DNA from: Caenorhabditis elegans
Taxonomy: Eukaryota; Nematoda; Chromadorea; Rhabditida; Rhabditidae
Direction: 5' to 3'
NCBI RefSeq assembly: GCF_000002985.6
Contig: NC_003282.8
Span: forward strand, 4,154,001 to 4,218,000
DNA length: 64,000 nt
In this document: piece by piece, positions 10,779-20,094 of the stretch
How the letters are laid out: every line of letters starts with the position of its first letter
Numbering within the stretch: position 1 is the first letter of the stretch
The notes under the pieces: model-generated
Databases searched by the model: none
What the model saw: only the letters and a program-made list of their open reading frames with translations
What the model was told of the DNA's origin: nothing
Position numbers and translations under genes: made by a program

Positions 10779-12176
10779 ATGAATATTCAACCGGGACAGC
10801 TACCATTGAAAGCAATTAGCTTAACGTCCGCGGTGAAGTCACCTGAGGAGGTTGAGCAGGATTCAAAGAAGGATGAGCCACGTGCCGAGGGAGCGGGGTT
10901 CGGTAGAAGAAACAATGCTGGAACGAAGCTGCCAGCGGCGAGATCGACGCCAATGAAAATTCCGAATCAGGTGGCAGCGATGCCGGTTCAGATGACTGTA
11001 AGTCATTCTAGCTAATGGTGACCGCTCTAAATTCTGACTTTTCAGGGCTTCGTTCAGCTTGCCAGCAACAACATCCTCAGCGCAATCGCCCATACCAACT
11101 CTCTGATGGTTGTCCAATGCATCGAACCGCTCGAGATCTTCACCGGATTCGAGACTCCAAATCGCTATGTGGTCCACGACATGTACTGTCGTCCGCTGCT
11201 TTATTGTATGGAAAGATCAAACGTCTTTGCTCGTCAGTACCACGGAAACAATCGTAACTTCGGAATGCAGATCATGGATACGCACGGAGCCCAGGTGATG
11301 ACTTGCTTTCGAGGAAGACCATGCTGCTCATGCGATGATTTCCTGAGCACCCAGTTCCTCGATCAGCAGATTGGGATGATGAAGAGGGAGTGCTGTAATC
11401 CTAACGTGAGTTTTGGACGATAACCACCGCCAGTAATAACTACAGTACTACATTAAACTACAGTACCCTAACATTTATAGAGGCATGAGAATATAGGAAA
11501 CATTTTAACAATACATTGTGAACAGTCCTAAAGTGGTGTCAGGCTGTCTCATACCGGTACGATCTACAAAAAATGCGGGTGTTTTCCGCCCAGAAAAGTG
11601 TGCCAAAACTGTGCGTCTCAATATTGTAGATCATATGGGACATCATGATACCCCGATAAAACCACAATGCCACGTCCTATGCCGATCATTTTGTGAAAGT
11701 AGGGTTGTTAGTCGATGATCTAGGGATCTAAATTGTTCCGAGCTATCACAAGGGAATTCTTATACCTAACACCTTTCATTTGCTAGTCCTAGATTCTTTT
11801 AGTTCGAGCTCATCGGATCCGGCTGCAACCAGCCCCTGCTCATCCAATCTCCAGTTTGTGCTGGCTGTGGTGGTACTCAGAAATTTCCAGTTATGACCTA
11901 CAATGGCGCACTCGTCGGAGAAATCGTCCGCCTCTACCCGGGATTCATGCAGGAGATGTTCACCGATGCGGACACCTATATTGTTCATTGTAAGTTCTTA
12001 AGATCCGAATTCTATCTGAATTCCGATATATTTCAGTTCCAATGGACATGCCGCCAATCTTGAAGCTTCTGCTCGTCACCTCGGTTTTCTTGATCGACTT
12101 CACCTACTTTGAGGATCGTAACCAGGATCGTCATCATCATGGTGGGATGCATGGCGGAATGCATAGCAGCTTTTGA
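10779..12176 (+). CDS. Phospholipid scramblase family protein, gene 2
   Basis: Exons 10779-10997, 11046-11405, 11803-11989 and 12037-12176 give 301 residues. Exons 2, 3 and 4 have exactly the lengths of those in gene 1 (360, 187, 140 bases), and the proteins are nearly identical from PNQVAAMPVQMT onward. The N-terminus differs in its linker (RRNNAGTKLPAARSTP in place of the Gly run). The C-terminus is His/Gly/Met rich (HHHGGMHGGMHSSF). Its 3'UTR repeats CTTGCAAACTAGAATAAAC from gene 1. Intron 2 lacks the hairpins of gene 1. A tandem duplicate with the same inferred lipid-scrambling role. Confidence 0.9.
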
Positions 12177-12740
12177 ATTTTTTATGAGCCCATTTCACTT
12201 GCAAACTAGAATAAACTAGTTTTTTCTCCACAGTTTTATAGCTAGCTTTTCTGTAATTACAAGCTCACTTTTTTCAGAAGATAATTCTGTTTTTTGGGCA
12301 CAAGTGCTTAGATTTTTCCCGTACATCCCAAGAAGTAGTTGATTTTTATTTAAAAAAAAAGCTTTGTAATCTGGATGAAAATTCAAATTTTCAACGTGAC
12401 CCCTTTTCCACCCCTCACGTAACATCTTCTCCCAACATAATCTCCCATTCCTACTATTGTTCATCGTCATCGAATGTGAGTTTTCTATCGCTTCTTTCTG
12501 GGACCCCAAAACCTTCCAACTTTTCCAGAAACCAATAAAAATGAATAAACAACCCGGAGAGCAGCCAGTCAGCTGTGCGACTTCAACTGAGAAATCCGAA
12601 AAGGAGCCACCGAAGAGCCGAGCGGAAGCTGGAATGATGCGTGGCGGCGGGAGACTTCCACAGCCACGGGATACTCCGATGGAGGTGCCGAATATGGTCG
12701 CAGCAATGCCGGTTCAGATGACGGTGAGTAACCTTACGAC

Positions 12741-13320
12741 GCGTTGCGTGTCGCGTTGCGTGTCGCGTTGCGTGTCGCGTTGCGTGTCGTGTCGCGTTGC
12801 GTGTCGCGTTGCGTGTCGAGTTGCGTGTCGCGTTGCGTGTCGCGTCGAGTCGAGTGTCGCGTCGAGTGTCGCGTCGAGTGTCGCGTCGAGTGTCGCGTCG
12901 AGTGTCGCGTCGAGTGTCGCGTCGCGTGTCGCGTTGCGTGTCGCGTCGAGTGTCGCGTCGCGTGTCGCGTTGCATGTCGCGTTGCGTGTCGCGTTGCGTG
13001 TCGCGTCGCGTGTCGCGTTGCGTGTCGCGTTGCGTGTCGCGTTGCGTGTCGCGTTGCGTGTCGCGATGCGTGTCGCGTTGCGTGTCGCGTTGCGTGTCGC
13101 GTTGCGTGTCGCGTTGCGTGTCGCGTTGCGTGTCGCGTTGCGTGTCGCGTTGCGTGTCGCGTTGCGTGTCGCGTTGCGTGTCGCGTTGCGTGTCGCGTTG
13201 CGTGTCGCGTTGCGTGTCGCGGTGCGTCTCGCGTTGCGTGTCGCGTTGTGTGTCGCGTTGCGTGTCGCGTTGCGTATCGCGTTGCGTATCGCGTTGCGTG
13301 TCGCGTTGCGTGTCGCGTCG
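12741..13320. repeat. 12-bp minisatellite, about 48 units
   Basis: A tandem array of the unit GCGTTGCGTGTC with a sub-block of GCGTCGAGTGTC at about 12841-12950 and scattered single-base variants. Because 12 is a multiple of three and the unit has no stop in several frames, long false ORFs of Arg/Val/Ser/Cys or Thr/Arg/Asn appear on both strands. It is much more GC-rich than its surroundings and lies wholly in intron 1 of scramblase gene 3. Confidence 0.97.
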
Positions 13321-13559
13321 CGGTTCTTTGATGTGGAGTACAGGTTTTTCCCCACCTGCAGTCCGTGGCGATTGTCGATGGAGCGCAAAAATCGCTGCGA
13401 GGAAGAAGCCCGTGTACTATCATTGCATATTGTTTGTTTGTTTTTTAGTGACGTCATACCCAAAAACTGGGACATATGACGTCACCACTTGTAGTCGGGG
13501 CCTGTCGAGTGACGTCATCGTTAATCTTTTTTGAAAACCGATCAGATGAATGGCTATTG

Positions 13560-13725
13560 TGAAAACTTTTGGCGGAAAATTGAAAATTTCTGCAAATTTT
13601 TTTTGGCGGGTAATTCAAATTTTTGAGAAAAATATTTTGGGGGAAAATCACATCTTCTGGAGCATTTTTTGGCGGGAAATTTGAAACATTTGAGAAAATT
13701 TTTTGGCGGGAAATTTAAAATCCTC
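13560..13725. repeat. Degenerate TTTTGGCGGGAAATT repeats
   Basis: Four loosely spaced copies of TTTTGGCGGGAAATT-like words separated by about 40 bp. The same words occur at 1681-1790 and 5941-6040 in the tandem-family introns. Confidence 0.5.
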
Positions 13726-14130
13726 AATCTAAACCAACATTATTCCAGGGATTCGTGGACCTCGCCCCTCACACCATACTCGACGTCCTGGCTCAAACCA
13801 CCTCCCTTATGATTGTCCAATGCCTTGAACCACTCGAGATCTTCACCGGAATCGAGACCCCCAATCGCTACGTGGTCCACGATATGTACTGCCGTCCGCT
13901 GCTCTATTGTATGGAAAGATCCAGTTTCTTTGCTCGCCAACATCAAGGATCCCACCGCAACTTTGCTATGCAGTGCATGGATATTTTCGGGGCTCCTGTG
14001 ATGAATTGCTTCAGAAGTCGACCGTGTTGCTCGTGTGATGACTTTCACACCAGAGGTTTCGATTGCAATGAAGAAATGGACGAGAAGTACGACGTGCACT
14101 TTGGAGACAGCCGTTGGTGAGTGTTTAGAG

Positions 14131-15891
14131 ATTGGGGTGGAGTACGCGTTACCACGCGATCAGGGAGCCACCGTCTCAGCACGGGTACATAAAGCTAACC
14201 ATCATGAGGCCATTATCAATAATTTATTGTTCCAAAATGTAATTATTACCCAAAAGCATGAGGATAACGATCACCTGCGTCGTTTTCTCCTCGATACTCG
14301 TGGACTTCCGCCAGTAGTTGAAGCATCAGCTCTGAGAGCCTATGCAGCGATCATTGGAGGACCAAAGGTTACCGATGCGGAAATCGATAACGATCGTACG
14401 ATCATCACGTTCGGAGACTTGACTCTTTCGGAAGAGCAGTCACAGTTCATTCGAACTGTTAAGCGTCTTAAGTTCGATTGTCTTGCTCTCGACTGTGCAT
14501 TTGGTACAGGAAAGACCACAACCGCAATTCTCGGAGGATTGCACTACGCCAAGGAACATCCGAATCGGAAGATGATCTTCACGGGAGTCACAAATGCCTG
14601 TTCTTCCGCAGCAGTGGAGACGCTACAACGTTTGGATCCAAACGAAGAAATTCGAGCCGTACGAATGATTTCCTCGGACACTATCAACGCGATGGACGGT
14701 TCGGGAGGAACTGATATCGATTATCCTAAATTGTGGAAGAATTATCTGATATCTCGAATCAGAGAGCACAACACCAGGGATGCAGAACCAAATGAATGGA
14801 TTGTCATGGCTGCGAGACTGCTGAAAGGTATGAAACTTACAGAAATCAAATTTGTTAACCCTACGCTCTCAGCAGCGGTCAAACTTCCATTTAATACTAT
14901 TCCTAAAGAGATTAACATCTTCCGAGTGTTCATGAAACTTTATGATCCTCAGCTGATTATTGGTACAGCAGCAGCGATTCAACTCGCGTTTAATCAACCA
15001 GATCTTGCTGAAATAAAAGATCTCTTTGATATCACTTTCATTGATGAAGCTTCACAGTTAGCTTTGTATGTGTTAGGATCGTTAGCTACTTTGCTTCCGA
15101 AGACTCGCATTATTCTCGTAGGAGATATGCATCAGCTACCACCATACACCGAAGATGCTCTGCCAGCTGAACTCAAACGTGCAGCGGTTGGAGAACCACT
15201 TACGCTTGCAGTTAAAGGAAGAAGATGGTCGTCAATGCATTTGACACGTGTGCATCGTTGCCCGAAGATGATCACGGACTTACTCGGAGCAGTGTTCTAC
15301 GGAAACACCCTCACTTCAACTAGGAAAGCCGTCAATCGAGTACCGATTCTGGAAGCCATGGAACTTCCTAGCCATCACCCGTTCGTCTTCGTCAACTACA
15401 TTTCGCAGCAGACGCAAGTCGGAAAGAGTTTCTCGAACGAGAACGAAGCGAGATATGCTCTCCAGTTGGTCACCGCTCTGAAACGACACGCACGTGAGCA
15501 GAACACCACCGTTTCCGTCGCAGTTTTGAATTTCTATGGTGCACAATATTCGTATGTGTATTCGATCGCAGAGGATGGAGTTCGCGTGAACACTATCGAC
15601 GGTTGTCAGGGACAAGAGTACGATGTCTCCATCGTGCTTTTAACAAGATCGGATCCTTATGAGAAATCCAAATTCCTCGTGAATCCGAATAGAATCAACG
15701 TGGCGCTGAGCCGATCTAAAATGGCTACAGTAGTCATCGGACAACGGCACCTCATCGGCAATCATCCAAACGTTCAACAAGCCAAACGTGGACGTTATCA
15801 ACGCTCTTGCAACTGGTCTCGACTTCTCGACAAACTTCCAGCTGAATGCTTCGTAGAAGCAAGAGATGAAGTCATCGCACATATGGAATGA
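14131..15891 (+). CDS. Intronless UPF1-like superfamily 1 helicase, N-terminally short
   Basis: The open frame runs to TGA at 15891 without an intron. SF1 motifs occur in order: Walker A in CAFGTGKTTT (about 14500), Walker B as FIDEAS (15040), motif III as VGDMHQLPP (15121), VHRCPKM (15250), motif V as NTIDGCQGQEYD (15592) and motif VI as NRINVALSRSKM (15693). This is the UPF1/DNA2 arrangement; members act on RNA or DNA with ATP. The frame stays open back to 14035, but that part overlaps scramblase exon 2 in another frame, so the genuine helicase sequence starts at about 14131. No start codon is obvious there, and the CH or zinc modules of UPF1 relatives are absent. Lack of introns next to intron-rich genes suggests a retrocopy or mobile origin. 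Confidence 0.8.
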   Translation: MGVEYALPRDQGATVSARVHKANHHEAIINNLLFQNVIITQKHEDNDHLRRFLLDTRGLPPVVEASALRAYAAIIGGPKVTDAEIDNDRTIITFGDLTLSEEQSQFIRTVKRLKFDCLALDCAFGTGKTTTAILGGLHYAKEHPNRKMIFTGVTNACSSAAVETLQRLDPNEEIRAVRMISSDTINAMDGSGGTDIDYPKLWKNYLISRIREHNTRDAEPNEWIVMAARLLKGMKLTEIKFVNPTLSAAVKLPFNTIPKEINIFRVFMKLYDPQLIIGTAAAIQLAFNQPDLAEIKDLFDITFIDEASQLALYVLGSLATLLPKTRIILVGDMHQLPPYTEDALPAELKRAAVGEPLTLAVKGRRWSSMHLTRVHRCPKMITDLLGAVFYGNTLTSTRKAVNRVPILEAMELPSHHPFVFVNYISQQTQVGKSFSNENEARYALQLVTALKRHAREQNTTVSVAVLNFYGAQYSYVYSIAEDGVRVNTIDGCQGQEYDVSIVLLTRSDPYEKSKFLVNPNRINVALSRSKMATVVIGQRHLIGNHPNVQQAKRGRYQRSCNWSRLLDKLPAECFVEARDEVIAHME

Positions 15892-16115
15892 GTGTAAGAC
15901 AGGTTAAACCTTAGGGTAAAGTTTATTTTATTTTTTTTTCTTTACGATAGGGTTATCCAGGCTTTCTAAGCCGTAAATAAACTTCCATTTTAAATTTTAA
16001 AATATTTTAAAGCTCAAGCTTATAGTATAGGGAACAAAGCTTTCTGATAGTTTAGAACTAACAAAGAGCTTATGTTCTACAAAAACAGGGACGTTTTTAT
16101 TTATAGGGGGGGAGG
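15892..16115. other. 3' flank of the helicase
   Basis: AT-rich with a long T run and a degenerate poly(A)-like TAAATAAA (15973). Nothing else recognised. Confidence 0.3.
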
Positions 16116-16680
16116 TGTAAGGATTCTAACCGTCTCTACACTTCTCCCACTTCCCTTTTCCCCAGTGATAGAAGGCTAAGAGTGTATAGGGATTAATGCT
16201 TTTATTTACAGGATCACCGGCCAGAAAGTCAGTCACGCCATGGATCAACCCTTCGCTCTTCTCCGAATACAGCTCTGCAATTGATCCATCCGTGCACAGT
16301 GCCAAACGCTCCTTACGCGTTCGATCCCTGAGATAATTGCAATAATTCCCACACACTCGATTTATTCCAAGCCTCTAAACTTCCTGGCTACCGTAACCCT
16401 GTGTGTGTGTGCGCACACTTGTGTGCGCGCACCTTGTTTACGTCTTCTGGACCTTTCTGCGGAGGAATCCAGGGCTCCGCCCTGCCACCGCAGAGGGGTA
16501 TATAAGACGTGGATTCTATCACTCCAGATCTTCTCTTACTTTTCTGTTCCCCTTTACTTGTTCCCTTTGTCTCATTTCTTACTTGTACCCATTCCATTGG
16601 GGTTATTAATTCATAATAAATCTATTCCTTAGCACATACCTTGTTCTGTTGTAGTATGGGATGCAACAACTTCGGTTGTC
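16116..16680. mobile_element. Possible solo LTR-like segment
   Basis: Begins TGTAAGGATTCTAACC after a G run. It contains a GT/CA-rich purine-pyrimidine run (16400-16432), a good TATA box GGGGTATATAAGACG (16494) and AATAAA 115 bp later (16614). That compact promoter-plus-poly(A) layout is typical of a retrotransposon LTR. I could not define the right end or a target duplication, and no gag/pol frame adjoins it. It could instead be the promoter of an unrecognised transcript. Confidence 0.35.
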
Positions 16681-16775
16681 ATAATGATAATTGAGGGGAA
16701 CACTTAAACAATTACCGGTATACGCTTAAACATTTACTATATGTTCATTCAATCAATCACATATCGACACAACAA

Positions 16776-17569
16776 TTAACACAATCCACAAGTTTTTGCG
16801 CAATACTCCTTCTTCTGTTCCTTTGTGATTCGTGGATCCGCACAGAAGCCACGTCCTGCCCAGAGATGGCAGCTGTAATTTTTATGAATTTTTATTATCA
16901 AATTCGAATTCCCCGTCATTTTTTGTTCATAATCCTATATTTTCAAAGATCTAGCTCAAAATTGCGTGAAATTCCATGTTTGCGGACTTTTGGCGCTACA
17001 GTAACCCGGATTATTTTTGAAAATCGAGATGGAGCTCTGAAAATATGGGAGAAAAGGTAGAAAATCATGGAAAACTCGAATTTGGCATTGAATTTTTTAA
17101 AGAAAAAATAAAATCTGAAATTTAAAAAATTGAAAATTTCACCCAAAGTTTCAAGCAAAATTATCGAACAAAAATATCGATTTTTATCCGTTTTGTAATA
17201 TCAAATTCGAATTCCCCTTCATTTTTTGCCCCCAACCAGAGATCTAGCTAAAAATCGCGTGAGATTCGGTGTTTGCGTACTTTTGGCGCTACAGTAATCC
17301 GGTAATTTTCTGAAAATTAAGCTATTTAGAGCTCTAAAATTTTCGGTTTCGGGCAAAAAATGGCAGGGAACTCGAAAATTTTTAATAAATTTTTAAAATA
17401 AAGTGCAGGAAAAAAGTTACGAACGCCCCAAAACTTACTCAATATTATCGTGACATGACGGAGTGGTCTGAGCACTTTCAAATTCATTCGGGTGGAAATT
17501 TGGAATACTCATGGCAAAATTGGTGCCGAAGAGCACATAAAGAGCAGTAATAATCAGAAAGAATCGCAT
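16776..17569 (-). CDS. Small secreted single-ShKT-domain peptide
   Basis: Two minus-strand exons (17439-17569 with the ATG at 17569, and 16776-16872 ending TAA) join with exact phase to give 75 residues. The donor GTAAGTTT and acceptor ATTACAG are both good. The N-terminus MRFFLIITALYVLFGTNFAM is a clear signal peptide. The rest is one ShKT module: SCHDNID, CHLWAGRGFC, EYCAKTCGLC, with six cysteines in canonical spacing, including the terminal TCGxC. A TATAAA-like box lies about 50 bp upstream (17613). ShKT domains are common in nematode secreted proteins and are named after an anemone channel-blocking peptide. The role here (extracellular matrix, immunity or other) cannot be read from sequence. 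Each exon is too short to stand out in an ORF scan. Confidence 0.8.
16890..17300. repeat. Dispersed repeat in the ShKT gene intron
   Basis: Two direct, diverged copies of a block running TCAAATTCGAATTCCCC ... GATCTAGCT ... TTTTGGCGCTACAGTAA occur at about 16898-17010 and 17198-17300. The TTTGGCGCTACAGTAA core recurs at 59390, 60050, 60238 and 60712. Confidence 0.6.
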
Positions 17570-18107
17570 TCTGGAAGCTTCTGACCTGAAAATGCTCCAG
17601 TGGGGAGATTTTATACTGGAAAATTTTTAAGTATTTAGATAATTAATTGTTCGTATTTCGGAACTGTGTTTTATCAAAAAGCACTGTGTTTTGTGCTCTT
17701 AATTCTGTAATAGTAGATTTTTTTCCCTAAAAATTAGAGTTTTTCATTATCAAACTTTGATTTTTTCATGATTTTTTTCTAAACATGCGGTTCAACAATT
17801 CCATGAACTCAAAACAAGCCGAAATTTGAAGTAAATTCTGTGAAAAATGATATTTTTTCTAATATTATTCAATAAATCTATTTTCTTGTCCTATATTTGG
17901 AGCATTTCAATTGAAGTTTGCTCCATTTTCTGCCCGCGGCCTAGAAACCTCCGTGGCCGAACAACAAGCGCGCTCTACTGCACTCTTTTTATTTTCGTAT
18001 TTTCAATTTAATTTCAATAATTTTTATCGGTTTTCTTCGATTTTTTCGCACTTCCCCCCAGTATTTTTTCAATTTTTCCGATAAAAATACAAATTTTCCA
18101 GCTAACA

Positions 18108-19898
18108 ATGGCAGAAGTTGCGCCGAACAGCACTCTGTACATCAACAATCTCAACGAGAAGATCAAAATCGATGAGCTGCGAAAATCGCTCGTCGCCGTC
18201 TTCAAACAATTCGGCGAAATTGTCAGTGTGATGTGTTTCAGGACGCTGAAGATGCGCGGGCAGGCTCATGTGATTTTTAAAGAGGTTTTGCAGAAAATCC
18301 GAGACTTTTCCCTAAATATTGAAGAATTTTCAGCTCCCCGCCGCATCTGCCGCCCGAGAAGCGTTGAATGGTTTTCCATTTTACGAAAAGCCAATGGTAC
18401 TATATTTATCGATTTAATTTCGATTTTCTCATTTTTCTCCGCTAAATCCCGCTGAAATATCGATTTTTCCAGAGAATTCAATTCGCAAGGGAGGATTCTG
18501 ACGTCGTCGCCCAGGAAAAGGGGACATATATCAAGCGGGAGCCCAAATATCTATCGGAGAAGATTCTGAAGAAGCCAAAGAGCCGAAAGAAGGAAAATGG
18601 AGGCGATGGACCAGCGCCGCCCAACAAAATCCTATTTTGCACGAATCTTCCAGATTCGGCGACCGCTGAAATGCTTGAGATTATGTTCAATCAGTGCGTG
18701 GCGTTTTTCCAGCTGAAAAATTGAAAAAATTGGCTGAAAATTCGAGATTTTCACGAAATTTGCTCCAAAATGTTGATTTTTCAGTCAGAAATAGATGTTT
18801 GGGCAGTTTTTCTCAAGCTTTTTTCCGATAAAACTGGAAATTTCACGTTTTCTGCTGAAAATCATGGAATTTTACCTAAAAATTCATTTTTCGGCTTAAA
18901 ATTACGAATTTTATTTTAAAAATTAGCGTTTTTTTGCTGAAAATCGATAAATCAAAAAGTACAAAAATCTAAAATTTCGTAAGAAAAATTGCATTTTTTT
19001 TTCCCTAAAAATTCAATTTTAACTCCAAAAATTGAATTTTCCCCGTTTTTCACTCAAATAGTCACCTTTTTGGCTGAAAATCACGATTTTTAGCTCTGAA
19101 ATTTGATTTTTCAGCGGAGATTTGTAATTTTCGTCTTAAAATGTAAATTAACGGCTCTAAAAATAATATTTTCCACTATTTCCACTCAAAACTTCCAAAT
19201 TTTTTTCCGAAAATTACGATTTTCTTCTCAAAAATTGAATTTTTCAAGTAAATTTGGAAATTGTTGGTTGAAAATCCGATTTTTCCCTAATTTTCACACG
19301 AAAAATCTTTTTTTTGGGCTTAAAATGATGAAAATTGTAAATCTTCGACTTAAATATCACCTTTTAACTGCATTTTCACACCTTTTCACTCAAAAATTTC
19401 AAAAATTTGATTGAAAACCATGATTTTTAACCTAGAAATCGCATTTTTCTACTGATAATTTAGAAAATTTTGCAGAAATTCTCATTTTTTAACTCAAAAA
19501 AACCTCCATTTTCCCCTTAATTTTCATCATAAAACCCCAATTTTTTAAAAACAGTTTTGAGTGGAAAAGTCACCTTTTTGGCGAATTTTTCAAGTAAAAT
19601 TAGAAACTTTTGGCCGATAATTTCAATTTTTAACTCTAAAATTGGGAAATTTCAAATTTCCGGCTGAAAATCTCGATTTTTAACTCAAAAAAGCCCGTTT
19701 TTTCCCCAATTTTCACTCAAAAATTCAAATTTTTCCAGATTCGCGGGTCTCAAAGACATTCGAATGGTTCCAAATCGTCCAGGAATCGCTTTTGTCGAAT
19801 TTGACACAGATTCTTTGGCAATTCCAGCACGTACAACACTCAATAACTTCAAAATCTCGGCGGAGCACACGATGCGTGTCGATTACGCTAAAAAATAA
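18108..19898 (+). CDS. rnp-2: U1A/U2B''-family snRNP protein RNP-2, two RRMs
   Basis: Four exons (18108-18284, 18334-18396, 18473-18693, 19739-19898) join in phase to give 206 residues. RRM1 has RNP2 as LYINNL (residues 10-15) and RNP1 as RGQAHVIF (about 50-57). A Lys-rich linker follows, then RRM2 with ILFCTNLP and GIAFVEFD. Length and layout fit U1A/U2B''/SNF proteins, which bind the U1 stem-loop II or U2 stem-loop IV RNA in the nuclear spliceosome. The last intron is about 1 kb of AT-rich repetitive DNA. The stop codon overlaps an AATAAA. First gene of the operon-like run; the paralogue rnp-3 follows. The symbol is from memory of the C. elegans pair, and assignment between rnp-2 and rnp-3 could be reversed. 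Confidence 0.9.
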
Positions 19899-20094
19899 AT
19901 GGATCTCTCTGGAATTTGATGAAAATTTTAATTTATATATATTCATATATTCAAATGTTAAATATTAAATTTTTTTCAAAAAATCGATTTTTCTGTTTTT
20001 TTTTTTGCGATTTTTCGTGGTTTTTTGCCATTTTTCCATATTTTTCACCATTTTTTCGCCCTTTTTTCGACTTTATCCACTTTTTCAGGTTAAA

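Larger units (their letters stand above)
12541..14116 (+). pseudogene. Scramblase gene 3, truncated after exon 2
   Basis: Exon 1 (12541-12723) starts MNKQPGEQPVSC and ends in the family motif VAAMPVQMT. Exon 2 (13749-14116) reads GFVDLAPHTILD, then LEPLEIFTGIETPNRYVVHD and CFRSRPCCSCDDF, and so follows genes 1 and 2 closely. After CDDF the sequence diverges (HTRGFDCNEEMDEKYDVHF) and a GTGAGT donor at 14117 is followed at once by helicase coding sequence. The two exons that encode PVMTFNG, FTDAD and the membrane span are not found. The product would therefore lack the ion-binding and membrane parts. Either a pseudogene or the 5' part of a chimera. Intron 1 holds the 12-bp satellite. Confidence 0.65.

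Noticed and set aside
12714-13534. Long ORFs on both strands rich in RVAL, CVSR, TRNA or TRHA repeats
   Set aside because: They are read-outs of the 12-bp satellite in an intron, open in several frames only because the unit length is a multiple of three.
14478-14714. Alternative-frame ORF within the helicase
   Set aside because: Overlaps the helicase frame that carries all SF1 motifs.
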